Assembly (NCBI RefSeq): GCF_020524625.1
Contig: NZ_JAIVLL010000002.1
Coordinates: forward strand, 434,001-498,000
Length of the DNA: 64,000 bases
Direction: 5' to 3'
Source of the DNA: Brevundimonas poindexterae
Lineage (GTDB): Bacteria; Pseudomonadota; Alphaproteobacteria; Caulobacterales; Caulobacteraceae
Shown here: positions 9,261 through 18,766 of the stretch, in pieces
Numbering within the stretch: the stretch's first letter is position 1
Layout of the letters: each line of letters starts with the position of its first letter
Made by a program: the position numbers and the translations under genes
The notes under the pieces: model-generated
Database searches by the model: none
Told to the model about the DNA's origin: nothing
Seen by the model: the letters and a program-made list of their open reading frames with translations, nothing else

Positions 9261-9359
9261 ATGCAGTCCCTTGCGTTTCCGGTGCGGGGGGCGTCTCAGC
9301 GCGCCCCTCCGTCATCCAAGTCTTAACGAAACGCGGGGTTCCCGGCTAGGTGGTCAACT

Positions 9360-10418
9360 TCACAGCTGTGCCATATCCAGCACGAAGCGATAGCGGACGT
9401 CCGACTTCAGCATCCGCTCATAGGCTTCGTTGATGCGGTCGGGCGCAATCACCTCGATATCGCAGGCGATGCCGTGCTCGGCGCAGAAGTCGAGCATTTC
9501 CTGCGTCTCCCGAATGCCCCCGATCAGCGAGCCGGCCACCCGGCGGCGGCGCATCAGCAGCGGAATGGCGAACACCGGCATGCCCTCGGTCGTCAGGCCA
9601 AGCATGACCATGGTGCCGTCCCGCGCCAGCAGGTTCAGGTGACTGGCGATCTCATGGGTGGCCGAGACCGTATTGATGATCAGGTCGAACTTTTCGGCCG
9701 CCGCCTTCATGGCGTCGGCGTCCGAGTTGATCAGGAAGTGCTTGGCCCCCATGCGTTCGGCATCGGCCTTCTTGCGGTCTGAGGTCGACAGCACCGTCAC
9801 TTCGGCACCCATGGCCGCGGCCAGTTTGACGGCCATGTGGCCAAGTCCGCCCAGCCCTACGACGGCCACCTTCGAACCCGGTCCCACGCCCCAGGTCTTC
9901 AGCGGCGAGTATGTCGTGATCCCGGCGCACAGCAGCGGCGCGGCGGCATCCAGCGGAATGGAATCCGGAATGCTGAGCACATAGTTCTGATCGACCGTGA
10001 TCCGGTCGGAATAGCCGCCCTGGGTGATCTTCTGGCCGACCTCGGCCCCCTTGCGGTCAGCGGAGCCATAGGTCTGGGTCATGCCGGGCTCGCAATACTG
10101 CTCCAGCCCCTCCTGACAGGCGGCGCAGGTCCGGCAGCTGTCGACCATGCAGCCGACGCCGACGCGATCGCCTTCCTTGAAGCGCGTCACGTTCGATCCG
10201 ACCGCAGTCACCACACCGGCGATCTCGTGGCCCGGCACGATCGGATAGCGGGTGCCGCCCAGATCATTCTTCGCCACATGCAGGTCCGAGTGACAGACGC
10301 CGCAGTATTTGATCTCGATCGCCACGTCGTCCGGGCCGGGATCGCGCCGGTCGAAGCTCCAGGGCTCCAGCGGCTGGTCGGCGGCGACGGCGGCAAAGGC
10401 GCGGGTGGCGATGGGCAT
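9360..10418 (-). CDS. Zinc-dependent NAD(P) alcohol/aldehyde dehydrogenase
   Basis: This 352-residue medium-chain dehydrogenase has the catalytic zinc ligands in CGVCHSDLH and PGHEIAGVV, and a structural zinc site in DSCRTCAACQEGLEQYC. The dinucleotide-binding motif is VGLGGLGHMAVKLAAAMG. The pattern is closest to YahK / AdhA / cinnamyl-alcohol-dehydrogenase-like enzymes, which interconvert aldehydes and alcohols with NADPH. The natural substrate cannot be inferred. It is monocistronic, with gaps of roughly 60-100 bases on either side. Confidence 0.9.
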   Translation of the reverse strand: MPIATRAFAAVAADQPLEPWSFDRRDPGPDDVAIEIKYCGVCHSDLHVAKNDLGGTRYPIVPGHEIAGVVTAVGSNVTRFKEGDRVGVGCMVDSCRTCAACQEGLEQYCEPGMTQTYGSADRKGAEVGQKITQGGYSDRITVDQNYVLSIPDSIPLDAAAPLLCAGITTYSPLKTWGVGPGSKVAVVGLGGLGHMAVKLAAAMGAEVTVLSTSDRKKADAERMGAKHFLINSDADAMKAAAEKFDLIINTVSATHEIASHLNLLARDGTMVMLGLTTEGMPVFAIPLLMRRRRVAGSLIGGIRETQEMLDFCAEHGIACDIEVIAPDRINEAYERMLKSDVRYRFVLDMAQL

Positions 10419-10477
10419 GAAACGATCCTTCAGGGGCTATCGGGTTCAGGTGCGCACGACCGGGGCCCTGCGCAAGC

Positions 10478-10852
10478 CTACCAGTCGTTTCGGCCGTCCA
10501 CGTGACGGGTGGGCACGGCGGCCAGATCCAGCCCCTCGAACAGACGGGCGTTCAGGACGACCCGGGCGGACCGGGCCTCGCCCTCGTCGGTCGTCCAGGC
10601 CGGGGCCTCGGCATACACGGCGCAGCCACAGGTCGCGCAGTGGAAGAAGGTCATCATCCGGTCGCCCCATTCGTAGGCGGTCAGGGCGTCGTGCGTAAGG
10701 GTCAGCTCGACCGCCACGGGCGCATAGTAGGCCGCCAGCGTCCCCCGCTTGGTACAGGTCGTACAGGTGCAGTCTGTGACCGACTCCGGCGCGGGGGCCA
10801 CGAAGCGCTGCGCCCCGCAATGGCAGCGGCCCTGAAGGGCCCGGGCTGTCAT
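10478..10852 (-). CDS. GFA family zinc-binding protein
   Basis: This 124-residue protein has the cysteine pattern of the GFA (glutathione-dependent formaldehyde-activating enzyme) family: CHCGAQRF near the start, CTCTTCTKRG, then FHCATCGCAVYAEAP. The family binds zinc. The formaldehyde-activating role named for Gfa is disputed and need not apply to this member. Its ATG overlaps the stop codon of the DUF72 gene by four bases (10849-10852), so the two are probably co-translated. Confidence 0.88.
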   Translation of the reverse strand: MTARALQGRCHCGAQRFVAPAPESVTDCTCTTCTKRGTLAAYYAPVAVELTLTHDALTAYEWGDRMMTFFHCATCGCAVYAEAPAWTTDEGEARSARVVLNARLFEGLDLAAVPTRHVDGRNDW

Positions 10853-11598
10853 CCAACCCGCTCGATCAAGGCCATGGCGGCCGCCGGGTTCCGGACCTTG
10901 GCGCCCGCGATCATATAGGCGAACACATCGCCACGCTTCGCCCAGCCCCGCAGGCGGTCGGCCGCAGCGTCCAGTTCATCGGAGGACATGCCGGTCGGCT
11001 CATCCTCCCGACTGGACATCAGGCGGGCATAGGAGAAGTCGGCGGTCGGCTGGTCGATGCGGGGCCATTCCGGCGCCTCCTCGTCTTCGGCATAGACGAT
11101 GGCGCAGCCGTACTTCGCCGCCAGATCATAGAAGTCGCGGGTGTCGAAGCTGGCGTGCCGGACCTCCAGCGCGTGACGCAGGCGTACGCCGTCCTTCTCC
11201 TTGGGCAGCAGTTTCAGGAAACCCTCGAAGTCGGCCGGATCGAACTTCTTGGTGGCCATGAACTGCCAGTTGATCGGACCCAGCTTGTCGCCCAGCGCGG
11301 TCAGGCCCTGGTCGAGGAACCGGTCAAAGCTCTCCTTGCCCTCAGACAGCACCTTGCGATTGGTGCAGTAGCGGCTGGCCTTCACGGCAAAGACAAAGCC
11401 ATCGGGCGTCTCGTCGCGCCACTTCATCCAGCTGTCGGGCTTGAAGGTCGAATAATAGGTGCCGTTGATCTCGATCGAGGTCAGCTTGCTGGCCGCATAT
11501 TCCAGCTCGCGCTTTTGCACGAGGCCCTCCGGATAGAAGACCCCGCGCCACGGCTCATAGGTCCAGCCGCCGATGCCGATGTGGATATTGCCGCTCAT
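10849..11598 (-). CDS. DUF72 domain-containing protein
   Basis: This 249-residue protein starts HIGIGGWTYEPWRGVFYPEG and contains SIEINGTYYSTFKPDSW, VFAVKASRYCTN and ALEVRHASF, all typical of the DUF72 (YecE) family. These proteins adopt a TIM-barrel-like fold. A nuclease or nucleic-acid role has been suggested for the family but not shown. It leads a two-gene overlap with the GFA gene. Confidence 0.92.
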   Translation of the reverse strand: MSGNIHIGIGGWTYEPWRGVFYPEGLVQKRELEYAASKLTSIEINGTYYSTFKPDSWMKWRDETPDGFVFAVKASRYCTNRKVLSEGKESFDRFLDQGLTALGDKLGPINWQFMATKKFDPADFEGFLKLLPKEKDGVRLRHALEVRHASFDTRDFYDLAAKYGCAIVYAEDEEAPEWPRIDQPTADFSYARLMSSREDEPTGMSSDELDAAADRLRGWAKRGDVFAYMIAGAKVRNPAAAMALIERVG

Positions 11599-11668
11599 GC
11601 CGCGCCCCTGTGCCGTCGATCCGCGGATCGTCCGGCACTGGTCGGCACAAGTCCAGAGCTTGCCGGGT

Positions 11669-12037
11669 CTATTGCGTGACCGGCGGCGGGCTCGAGTCGG
11701 AGGTCATGGCTCCGGCTTCGGAGTCGGTGGCCGCAGGCGATCCGGCCGGCGAGGCTTCGGGCACGGGTTGCAGCTCCTCCGGTACCGGCAGCGCCTGACG
11801 CTCATCCTCGGCGGCATCCAGACCCGGCTGGCTGGCCATGAGGATGATGGCATAGACGATCAGGATCAGCGCGATCGACACCACCAGAACGACCACGATG
11901 CGCAGCCCGCTGCGGCCCTGTTTGGTCTGCTGGGCGTCCACGACGGGGCCGTCGGCCTCGCGCGCGTCGACATCGGCAGGCTGCTGGCCGGGAGGAATGT
12001 CACCGGGGCGATCGGGGGTCGGATTGTCTGTGGTCAT
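11669..12037 (-). CDS. Small single-pass membrane protein, unknown function
   Basis: This 122-residue protein has an acidic, proline-rich N-terminus and one strong membrane segment (IVVVLVVSIALILIVYAIIL, about residues 47-68). A negatively charged, proline- and serine-rich C-terminal tail ends at TQ. I start at ATG 12037, behind AGGTGAG. A GTG at 12043 would lie inside that Shine-Dalgarno sequence. There is no recognisable domain. Confidence 0.65.
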   Translation of the reverse strand: MTTDNPTPDRPGDIPPGQQPADVDAREADGPVVDAQQTKQGRSGLRIVVVLVVSIALILIVYAIILMASQPGLDAAEDERQALPVPEELQPVPEASPAGSPAATDSEAGAMTSDSSPPPVTQ

Positions 12038-12100
12038 GCTCACCTAACCCGCAAGCGCCACCGTAGTTCCGGCCTGCGTCCGCTTGACCCGGACCGCGCC

Positions 12101-13462
12101 TCAGTAGGCGAAGTCGGAATAGAGCCGGCGCACGTCCCCGCCCCAGGGGCCGTGGTACAGGTCCAGCAGGCGCTCGGCCGGAGTCACCCCGCTGTCGGCC
12201 GTGTCCTCCAGTTCGGACAGATAGCCGCGCTCGTCGACCATGCCGCCCGAGAAGCGCGCCCGGTTCTTCAGGCCCTGGCGGGCGATGGCGACCATATCCA
12301 CCGCCACATCGCGCAGCGACCGGCTGCCGATCTCGGCGCGCAGGCCCAGCCGCGTCACCTCTCGGCGCAGGCGCTCGTGATCCTCGATCTGCCAGTCCTT
12401 GCAGAGGTCCCAGGCCGCCGCCAGCGAGGGTGCGTCATAGAAGATGCCGGCCCACAGCGCGGGCAGGGCACAGATGCGGCTCCACGGGCCGCCGTCGGCG
12501 CCGCGCATCTCCAGATACTGTTTCAGACGCACTTCGGGAAACAGGGTCGTCAGGTGGTCGGCCCAGTCCTTGGCATTGGCCCGGTCCCCCGGCAGGACGT
12601 CCAGCTTTCCGTCCATGAAGGCGCGGAACGACTGACCCGACAGATCGACATAGCGCCCGTCGCGCTTGGCGAAATACATGGGTACATTGAGCGCATAGTC
12701 GACATAGGCCTCAAAGCCGAAGCCGTCCGCGAAGACGAAATCGAGCATGCCGGTGCGGTCCGGGTCGGTGTCGGTCCAGACGTTGGCGCGGGCAGTCAGG
12801 AAGCCGTTCGGGCGACCGTCCGTAAACGGAGAATTGGCGAACAGGGCTGTGGCCACCGGCTGCAAGGCCAGCGAGGTGCGGAACTTCATCACCATGTCGG
12901 CTTCGGAGTCGAAGTCCAGATTGGCCTGGATGGTGCAGGTGCGCAGCATCATGTCGAGGCCCAGCCCGCCGCGTTTGGGCATATAGGCGCGCATGATGTC
13001 GTAGCGACCCTTGGGCATGACGGGCACGTCCTCGCGGCTCCACAGGGGGTCGAAGCCGACCCCGAGGAAGCCCAGGCCCAGCTCGTCGGCCACCATCTTG
13101 ACCTCGACCAGGTGCTGGCCGGTCTCGGAGCAGATGTCGTGGATGTCCTTGAGGGGTGCGCCTGACAGCTCGAACTGGCCGCCCGGCTCCAGACTGATGG
13201 AGGCGGTCATCCCTTCGGCGTTCCTGCGCTCGAGCGCGATGACGTGGCCGCCTTCCTCGACCGGGCTCCAGCCGAAGCGCTGCAGGCCCTCCAGCATGGC
13301 GCGGATGCCGGCGGGGCCGTCATAGGCCGGGCGCCTCAGGGTCGCCTTGTCGAAGCCGAACTTCTCGTGCTCGGCCCCGATCCGCCACTGATCCTTGGGC
13401 TTGATCCCCTTCGACAGGGTCCCGATCAGGGCCTCGCGGCTCAGGGGTTCGGCGTCAGACAT
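12101..13462 (-). CDS. gshA: Glutamate-cysteine ligase, plant/alphaproteobacterial type
   Basis: This 453-residue enzyme makes gamma-glutamylcysteine from glutamate, cysteine and ATP, the first step of glutathione synthesis. The start LSREALIGTLSKGIKPKDQW, the block WRIGAEHEKFGF, and LEPGGQFELSGAP belong to the plant-type GshA found in alphaproteobacteria, which differs from the E. coli enzyme. Later blocks include MLRTCTIQANLDFDSE and MEMRGADGGPW-like sequence. I use ATG 13462; the open frame extends 18 codons upstream without support. Its product feeds gloB, grxC and the GST in the same window. Confidence 0.94.
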   Translation of the reverse strand: MSDAEPLSREALIGTLSKGIKPKDQWRIGAEHEKFGFDKATLRRPAYDGPAGIRAMLEGLQRFGWSPVEEGGHVIALERRNAEGMTASISLEPGGQFELSGAPLKDIHDICSETGQHLVEVKMVADELGLGFLGVGFDPLWSREDVPVMPKGRYDIMRAYMPKRGGLGLDMMLRTCTIQANLDFDSEADMVMKFRTSLALQPVATALFANSPFTDGRPNGFLTARANVWTDTDPDRTGMLDFVFADGFGFEAYVDYALNVPMYFAKRDGRYVDLSGQSFRAFMDGKLDVLPGDRANAKDWADHLTTLFPEVRLKQYLEMRGADGGPWSRICALPALWAGIFYDAPSLAAAWDLCKDWQIEDHERLRREVTRLGLRAEIGSRSLRDVAVDMVAIARQGLKNRARFSGGMVDERGYLSELEDTADSGVTPAERLLDLYHGPWGGDVRRLYSDFAY

Positions 13463-13522
13463 CAAAGGGGTCCCTCGTTCGTCTGGCCAATTGGGCAGTC
13501 CGGACGACGGGCACAAGTGGCC

Positions 13523-14242
13523 TCATCGCTCCCAGTCGCCCAGGTTCGCCTGCCACAGGGCGAGCGCCACGGTCGCCGCCGTGTCGGCGCGCAGGACACG
13601 CGGCCCCAGCGACACGGGCGTGGTGAATGGCAGCTCTAGAAGCCGCTGCCGCTCCGACGGAGAAAAGCCGCCCTCGGGCCCGATCACTATGCCCCAGGCC
13701 GTGCCGCCTGCTTGCGGTAGCGCCACGCGCGCCGGAGGGCCGCCTGTCTCGTCGCAGAACATCAGGCGCCGGTCGGGATCCCAGCCGTCCAGTACAGCCT
13801 CGAGCGGCTCCGGCGCGAGGATGTCCGGCACATCCATCCGGCCCGTCTGTTCAGCGGATTCCACCGCTATGGTCTCCAGCCGGTCGAGGCGCAGATTCTG
13901 CGGCTGGGTGCGTTCGGTGCGCACCAGCCGGATGCGGCGCACCCCCAGTTCGGTAGCCTTTTCGACCGCGAACTCGAGCGGGCTCTTCTTCACGGCGGCC
14001 ATGAGCAGCTCGACATCCGGCGGCAGAATCTGGTCCCGCGCCCGCTCTTCAGCCCGCAGGACGACGCCCCGCTTCAGCACCTCGGCCACCGAGCAGCGCC
14101 ACTCGCCATCCTGCCCGTTGAAGACCAGCAGGTCGTCGCCCGCCTTGAGCCGCATAACCTGGGTCAGATAGCGCGACTGTTCGAGGCTGGGCGCCAAGGC
14201 CGCGCCGGGCGACAGGGGCTGGGGGATACAGAGGCGGATCAT
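13523..14242 (-). CDS. rsmE: 16S rRNA m3U1498 methyltransferase
   Basis: This 239-residue SPOUT-class methyltransferase modifies U1498 of 16S rRNA. Starting at MIRLCIPQPL (14242) removes 13 unlikely upstream residues. Diagnostic motifs are ATELGVRRIRLVRTERT, ESAEQTGRMDVP, the knot loop IVIGPEGGFSPSERQ, and the terminal LGPRVLRADTAATVALAL. It lies 60 bases downstream of the gshA start on the same strand and is divergent from ppk2. Confidence 0.95.
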   Translation of the reverse strand: MIRLCIPQPLSPGAALAPSLEQSRYLTQVMRLKAGDDLLVFNGQDGEWRCSVAEVLKRGVVLRAEERARDQILPPDVELLMAAVKKSPLEFAVEKATELGVRRIRLVRTERTQPQNLRLDRLETIAVESAEQTGRMDVPDILAPEPLEAVLDGWDPDRRLMFCDETGGPPARVALPQAGGTAWGIVIGPEGGFSPSERQRLLELPFTTPVSLGPRVLRADTAATVALALWQANLGDWER

Positions 14243-14311
14243 GGACAGGCGATCGGGAGCTGCGGCGGGTTTCCCTTGCATCTATCGACCGCCTTGGCTC
14301 CAGTGTCAGCC

Positions 14312-15076
14312 ATGGGAAAGAAAAAACAGGCCTATGAGGCCGAGCTGCGTACCCTCCAGATTGCCCTGGTCGAGAGCCAGGCCCGCCTGATCGCCGAGGG
14401 CCGCAAGGTGCTGATCCTGTTCGAGGGGCGCGACACCGCCGGCAAGGACGGCGCCATCAAGCGCGTGACCGAGTACATGGCCCCGCGCCAGACCCGGGTC
14501 GTCTCCCTGCCCAAGCCGAGCGACCGCGAGCGGACCCAGTGGTATTTCCAGCGCTATGTCGCCCACCTGCCGGCGGCGGGCGAGATCGTGATCTTCAACC
14601 GCTCCTGGTACAACCGCGCCGGGGTCGAGGTGGTGATGGGGTTCTCGACGCCTGAGGAACAGTCCGACTTCATCCGCGACGTGCCCGCCTTCGAGGCCAT
14701 GCTGACCGAGGCCAATATCGTCCCGATCAAGATCTGGCTGGACATCACCAAGGGCGAGCAGAAGCGGCGTCTCGAGGCCCGGGTCGAGGACCCGCTCAAA
14801 CACTTCAAGACCTCACCGCTGGACGCCCAGGCCCAGAAGCGCTGGCACGCCTATTCCGAGGCCCGCGACACCATGCTGCTGCGCAGCCATACGCCGCTCG
14901 CGCCCTGGCTGATTGTGGCCACCGACGACAAGAAGCAGGCTCGTCTGAACGTCATGCGCCATCTGGTCGAGCGCCTCGGCGTGCACGGCCTCAGCGTCAC
15001 GACACGGCCGGTCGACCCGGCGATCGCCTTCCCGTTCGAGCCCGAGGCCCTGAACGACGGCCGCATGGCGCGGTAA
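14312..15076 (+). CDS. ppk2: Polyphosphate kinase 2
   Basis: This 254-residue kinase transfers phosphate between polyphosphate and nucleoside di- or monophosphates. The Walker A-like loop is FEGRDTAGKDGAIKRVTEY and is followed by MAPRQTRVVSLPKPSDRER. The lid and Walker B region contain RSWYNRAGVEVVMGF. This is a one-domain PPK2. The class (ADP-, AMP- or dual-specific) cannot be settled by eye, although the short length fits class I. ATG 14312 is used; a TTG at 14276 would run into the rsmE start region. Confidence 0.93.
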   Translation: MGKKKQAYEAELRTLQIALVESQARLIAEGRKVLILFEGRDTAGKDGAIKRVTEYMAPRQTRVVSLPKPSDRERTQWYFQRYVAHLPAAGEIVIFNRSWYNRAGVEVVMGFSTPEEQSDFIRDVPAFEAMLTEANIVPIKIWLDITKGEQKRRLEARVEDPLKHFKTSPLDAQAQKRWHAYSEARDTMLLRSHTPLAPWLIVATDDKKQARLNVMRHLVERLGVHGLSVTTRPVDPAIAFPFEPEALNDGRMAR

Positions 15077-15085
15077 GGGCGGCCC

Positions 15086-16249
15086 CTAAAGCGTCCGGGC
15101 GATCAGCAGCTTCATGATCTCGTTCGTGCCGCCATAGATGCGCTGGACGCGGGCGTCCTTGTACAGCTGGGCGATCGGATATTCGTTCATATAGCCATAG
15201 CCGCCGTGCAGCTGGAGCATCTCATCGATGGTCTCGCCCTGGATGTCGGTCACCCAGTATTTAGCCATCGATGCCGTCGCCGCATCCAGCTTGCCCTGCA
15301 GGTGCAGGCCCATGCAGTGGTCGACGAACACCTTGGCCACCGTCAGCTTGGTCTTGACCTCGGCCAGCTTGAACTGGGTGTTCTGGAAGTCGATGACCCG
15401 CTTGCCGAACGCCTTGCGTTCCTTGACGTAGGCGATGGTCTCGGACAGGCCCCGCTCGGCGGCGGCCACGCCCTGGACGGCGATGTTCAGGCGCTCCTGC
15501 GGCAGCTGCTGCATCAGCTGGACGAAGCCCTGGCCCTCGACGCCGCCGATGATGTTCTCGCCCGGTACCTTCACATCGTTGAAGAACAGCTCGGAGGTGT
15601 CGTTGCCCTCCATGCCGATCTTGTGGAGGTTCCGCCCGCGCTCGAAGCCTTCGGCCCCGTCGGTCTCGACCACGATCAGGCTGGTGCCCCTGGCGCCTTC
15701 CGACGGATCGGTCTTGGCCACCACAATGATGAAGTTCGCCAGCTGACCGTTGGTGATGAAGGTCTTGGACCCGTTTACCACATACTGGTTGCCCTGTTTG
15801 ATGGCAGTCGTCTTGACGCCCTGAAGATCGGATCCGGCGCCCGGCTCGGTCATGGCAATGGCGCCGACCAGTTCGCCCGAGGCCAGCTTCGGCAGCCAGC
15901 GGGCCTTCTGTTCGTCGGTGCCATAGTGCCAGATGTAGGGGGCGACGATGGCGTTGTGCAGCGAGATGCCGAAATGGTCCGCACCCTTCCAGCCCAGCTG
16001 ACGCATCAGCACGACCTCGTGGCGATAGTCGCCGCCCATGCCGCCGTCTTCCTCGGGCATCGACAGGCCCAGCAGGCCCGCTTCACCCGCCTGGGTCCAC
16101 AGCTCGCGCGGGACCGAAGAATTGGCGATCCATTCCTGCACCTTTTCCGGAGGCGCATGCTCGTCGATCCACTTGCCGACGGAGTCGGAGAAGAGGGTGA
16201 TCTCTTCTTCCTGCATGAAATCGGGGTCGGGGGCGTTGAGGATGTTCAT
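15086..16249 (-). CDS. Acyl-CoA dehydrogenase
   Basis: This 387-residue FAD enzyme introduces the alpha-beta double bond of acyl-CoA. Motifs include AMTEPGAGSDLQGVKTTA (FAD contact), NGSKTFITNGQLANF, QLHGGYGYMNEYP and the C-terminal RVQRIYGGTNEIMKLLIAR, where the Glu of GGTNEIM is the usual catalytic base position. ATG 16249 is used, and the open frame upstream of it is a shadow of the next gene. It follows the 594-residue acyl-CoA dehydrogenase gene with only two bases between that gene's stop codon and this ATG. The two are almost certainly co-transcribed. Confidence 0.93.
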   Translation of the reverse strand: MNILNAPDPDFMQEEEITLFSDSVGKWIDEHAPPEKVQEWIANSSVPRELWTQAGEAGLLGLSMPEEDGGMGGDYRHEVVLMRQLGWKGADHFGISLHNAIVAPYIWHYGTDEQKARWLPKLASGELVGAIAMTEPGAGSDLQGVKTTAIKQGNQYVVNGSKTFITNGQLANFIIVVAKTDPSEGARGTSLIVVETDGAEGFERGRNLHKIGMEGNDTSELFFNDVKVPGENIIGGVEGQGFVQLMQQLPQERLNIAVQGVAAAERGLSETIAYVKERKAFGKRVIDFQNTQFKLAEVKTKLTVAKVFVDHCMGLHLQGKLDAATASMAKYWVTDIQGETIDEMLQLHGGYGYMNEYPIAQLYKDARVQRIYGGTNEIMKLLIARTL

Positions 16250-16251
16250 GA

Positions 16252-18036
16252 TCAGAACGCCTCCGCCGGCATCTGCATCAGGACCTCGGCTCCGGTCTTC
16301 AGCTTGGCCAGGTGCGAGCCGGCGTCGGGCAGGATGCGCTCGACGAAGTAGCGGCCGGTCTGCAGCTTGGTGGCGTAGAAGGGATCGTCCGATCCGCCGT
16401 CGATGGCCTTCTGCGCGGTGATCGCCATCTGGGCCCAGACATAGGCCATGGCCGTCAGTCCGAAGATGTGCAGATAGTCGGTCGAGGCGGCACCCGCGTT
16501 GTCCGGGTTCTGCATGCCGTTCTGCATCAGCCACATGGTGGCTTCCTGCAGCTTCTTCTTGGCGTCGGCCAGTCCGTCGATGAAGGGTTTGACGGCCTCG
16601 TTGCCGGCATTGTCCGACACGAAGGCGTCGATCTCGCCGAACCAGGTCATGACCGCACGGCCGCCGTTGGCCGGCAGCTTGCGGCCCACGAGGTCGAGGG
16701 CCTGCACGCCGTTGGTGCCCTCGTAGATCATGGTGATGCGCGCATCGCGCAGATACTGGCTGGCGGGGAAGTGTTCCGTATAGCCCGAGCCGCCATGCAC
16801 CTGCATGGCCAGCGAGGCCACGTGGAAACCGCGGTCGGTCAGGAAGGCCTTCACCACCGGCGTGATCAGGCCCATGTAGTCGCGGGCCTTTTGCGCGGTC
16901 GCCTCATCGTCCGACTTCTGCAGGTCGGCCTGCAGCGCGGTCCACAGGATGAAGGCCTGGCCGCCTTCGACATAGGCCTTGGCTTCCAGCAGCATGCGCC
17001 GCACGTCGGGGTGGACGATGATCGGATCGGCCGGACCGTCGGCATTCTTCGGCCCGGTCAGCGACCGGCCCTGCAGGCGGTCGCGGGCGAATTCGACGGC
17101 GGCCTGATAGGCGGCGGTGCCGATCGAGTGACCCTGCAGGCCGGTGCCCAGACGCGCCTCATTCATCATGACGAACATGGCCGCCATGCCCTTGTTCTCG
17201 GTGCCGACCAGCCAGCCCTTCGCGTTCTCGTAAGACATCACGCAGGTGGCGTTGCCGTGGATGCCCATCTTGTGCTCGAGGCCGGCGCACTGGACGCCCT
17301 CGTTGCGGTCACCGACCGAGCCGTCCTCATTGACGAAGAATTTCGGCACGACGAACAGGCTGATGCCCTTGATGCCCGCCGGCGCGCCCTCGATGCGGGC
17401 CAGCACCAGATGGATGATGTTGTCGGTAAAATCGTGCTCGCCCGACGAGATCCAGATCTTCTGGCCGGTGATGTTGTAGCTGCCGTCGCCGTTCGGCACC
17501 GCCTTGGTGCGGATCAGGCCGAGGTCCGTGCCGCACTGCGGCTCGGTCAGGTTCATGGTGCCGCCCCATTCGCCGGTCGCCAGCTTGGGCAGATAGGTGG
17601 CCTTCTGTGCGTCCGAGCCGTTGGCGTGCAGCGCCTCGTAGCAGCCGTGGGTCAGGCCCGGATACATCGAGAACGCCGGCGAGGCCGCCGCCGTGAACTG
17701 ACCGAACGCCATGCCCACGATGGCCGGCATGCCCTGACCGCCGAACTCCGGATCGGAGGACAGGCCGGGCCAGCCGGCCTCGACCATCTGCTGATAGGCT
17801 TCCTTCCAGCCCGTCGGGCCGGTGACCTTGCCGTTATCCCACTTGCAGCCTTCCTGATCGCCGACCTTGTTCAGCGGGGCGATGACCTCCTCGGCGAATT
17901 TGGCGCCTTCCTCGAGGATCTGCTGGACGAGATCGGAGCTGACCTCGGCAAATCCGGTCTGGTTGGAATAGCGGTCGATCTCGAGCACTTCGTTCAGCAC
18001 AAAGGTCAGGTCGCGGACAGGCGCCTTGTAGGCCAT
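16252..18036 (-). CDS. Acyl-CoA dehydrogenase with C-terminal extension (DmdC/AidB-like long form)
   Basis: This 594-residue protein is about 200 residues longer than a classical acyl-CoA dehydrogenase. It begins [19 protein letters not shown], as in the long family that includes DmdC and many fatty-acid beta-oxidation enzymes. Core motifs are [44 protein letters not shown] and [20 protein letters not shown]. The extra C-terminal domain is the acyl-CoA_dh_C type. The presence of DmdC-like sequence does not prove dimethylsulfoniopropionate use, and a general fatty-acid role is likelier. It lies directly downstream of the MerR gene, three bases away. Confidence 0.93.
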   Translation of the reverse strand: MAYKAPVRDLTFVLNEVLEIDRYSNQTGFAEVSSDLVQQILEEGAKFAEEVIAPLNKVGDQEGCKWDNGKVTGPTGWKEAYQQMVEAGWPGLSSDPEFGGQGMPAIVGMAFGQFTAAASPAFSMYPGLTHGCYEALHANGSDAQKATYLPKLATGEWGGTMNLTEPQCGTDLGLIRTKAVPNGDGSYNITGQKIWISSGEHDFTDNIIHLVLARIEGAPAGIKGISLFVVPKFFVNEDGSVGDRNEGVQCAGLEHKMGIHGNATCVMSYENAKGWLVGTENKGMAAMFVMMNEARLGTGLQGHSIGTAAYQAAVEFARDRLQGRSLTGPKNADGPADPIIVHPDVRRMLLEAKAYVEGGQAFILWTALQADLQKSDDEATAQKARDYMGLITPVVKAFLTDRGFHVASLAMQVHGGSGYTEHFPASQYLRDARITMIYEGTNGVQALDLVGRKLPANGGRAVMTWFGEIDAFVSDNAGNEAVKPFIDGLADAKKKLQEATMWLMQNGMQNPDNAGAASTDYLHIFGLTAMAYVWAQMAITAQKAIDGGSDDPFYATKLQTGRYFVERILPDAGSHLAKLKTGAEVLMQMPAEAF

Positions 18037-18039
18037 GGG

Positions 18040-18561
18040 TCAGACTCTCGGCTTCTGGGAATGGGCAAGGGGGGTGTGAAGACTGTGCGCGGGCGGCACA
18101 GCTCCGTGGTCGGGGTTAAGGCGGGCCTTCAGCAGGCTGGCGTATTCGTCGGCGCCGGGCAACAGGTCGGGCCGATACTGGCCCAGCCGCTGCTCCATCA
18201 CCCGGCAGGCTTCCTCGGCCGTGGCGATGGCCTCGTCGAGATCCATCCGCTGCTGCTTCAGGGCCTCGATCTGGGCGCGATGGCGCCGCAGGGCGACCGC
18301 CATCTGGTGCACGTTGTGGTCGTTGTGGTCATACAGATCCAGCATCTCCTGGATCTCCTGCAGCGAGAAGCCGATGCGGCGTCCCCGCAGGATCAGCTTC
18401 AGCCGCGCCCGGTCGCGCGCCGAATAGACGCGGGTCTGGCCCTTGCGCGCCGGCGTAAGCAGGCCCTTGTCCTCATAGAAACGCAGGGCCCGCGCGGTCG
18501 CGCCGAATTCACGGCACAGCTGGCGGATGGAATAGGTGCGATGATCGTCGGCACTGGCCAT
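18040..18561 (-). CDS. MerR family transcriptional regulator
   Basis: This 173-residue regulator has an N-terminal winged helix, TYSIRQLCREFGATARALRFYEDKG in two parts (residues about 9-33), followed by RKGQTRVYSARDRARLKLIL. A helical dimerisation stretch over 80-140 comes next. There are no conserved metal-binding cysteines, so it is not a metal sensor. The order merR then acyl-CoA dehydrogenase resembles LiuR/PsrA-like control of branched-chain or fatty-acid degradation in proteobacteria. I infer that it regulates the two downstream dehydrogenases and itself. Confidence 0.88.
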   Translation of the reverse strand: MASADDHRTYSIRQLCREFGATARALRFYEDKGLLTPARKGQTRVYSARDRARLKLILRGRRIGFSLQEIQEMLDLYDHNDHNVHQMAVALRRHRAQIEALKQQRMDLDEAIATAEEACRVMEQRLGQYRPDLLPGADEYASLLKARLNPDHGAVPPAHSLHTPLAHSQKPRV

Positions 18562-18604
18562 GCCCGCGTCATAACTTGACGCGCACGTAAAGGGAAGCTT
18601 TTTG

Positions 18605-18766
18605 ATGACGCGACGTCATGTCAATGACCGGGGCACGGCAAAGGCAGACCTTCCGGAAAAGGTCTGCCCGGCCTGTGGCCGTCCGTTCAGCTGGCGCCGC
18701 AAATGGGCGCGCGACTGGGATCAGGTGAAATTCTGCTCGGACCGTTGCCGGGCGAAGGGCGCCTAG
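18605..18766 (+). CDS. DUF2256 family zinc-ribbon-like small protein
   Basis: This 53-residue gene starts at ATG 18605 and stops with TAG at 18764-18766. The core [16 protein letters not shown] followed by FCSDRCR is the DUF2256 signature: two cysteine pairs around an aromatic, basic centre, suggesting zinc binding. The family has no known function. Its stop codon overlaps that of the convergent doxX gene by three bases, in the sequence CTAG at 18763-18766. Confidence 0.85.
   Translation: MTRRHVNDRGTAKADLPEKVCPACGRPFSWRRKWARDWDQVKFCSDRCRAKGA

Noticed and set aside
16312..18579. A 755-codon plus-strand frame opposite the long acyl-CoA dehydrogenase
   Set aside because: The minus-strand gene has full FAD and acyl-CoA motifs. 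The plus frame has no start signal and no recognisable domain.
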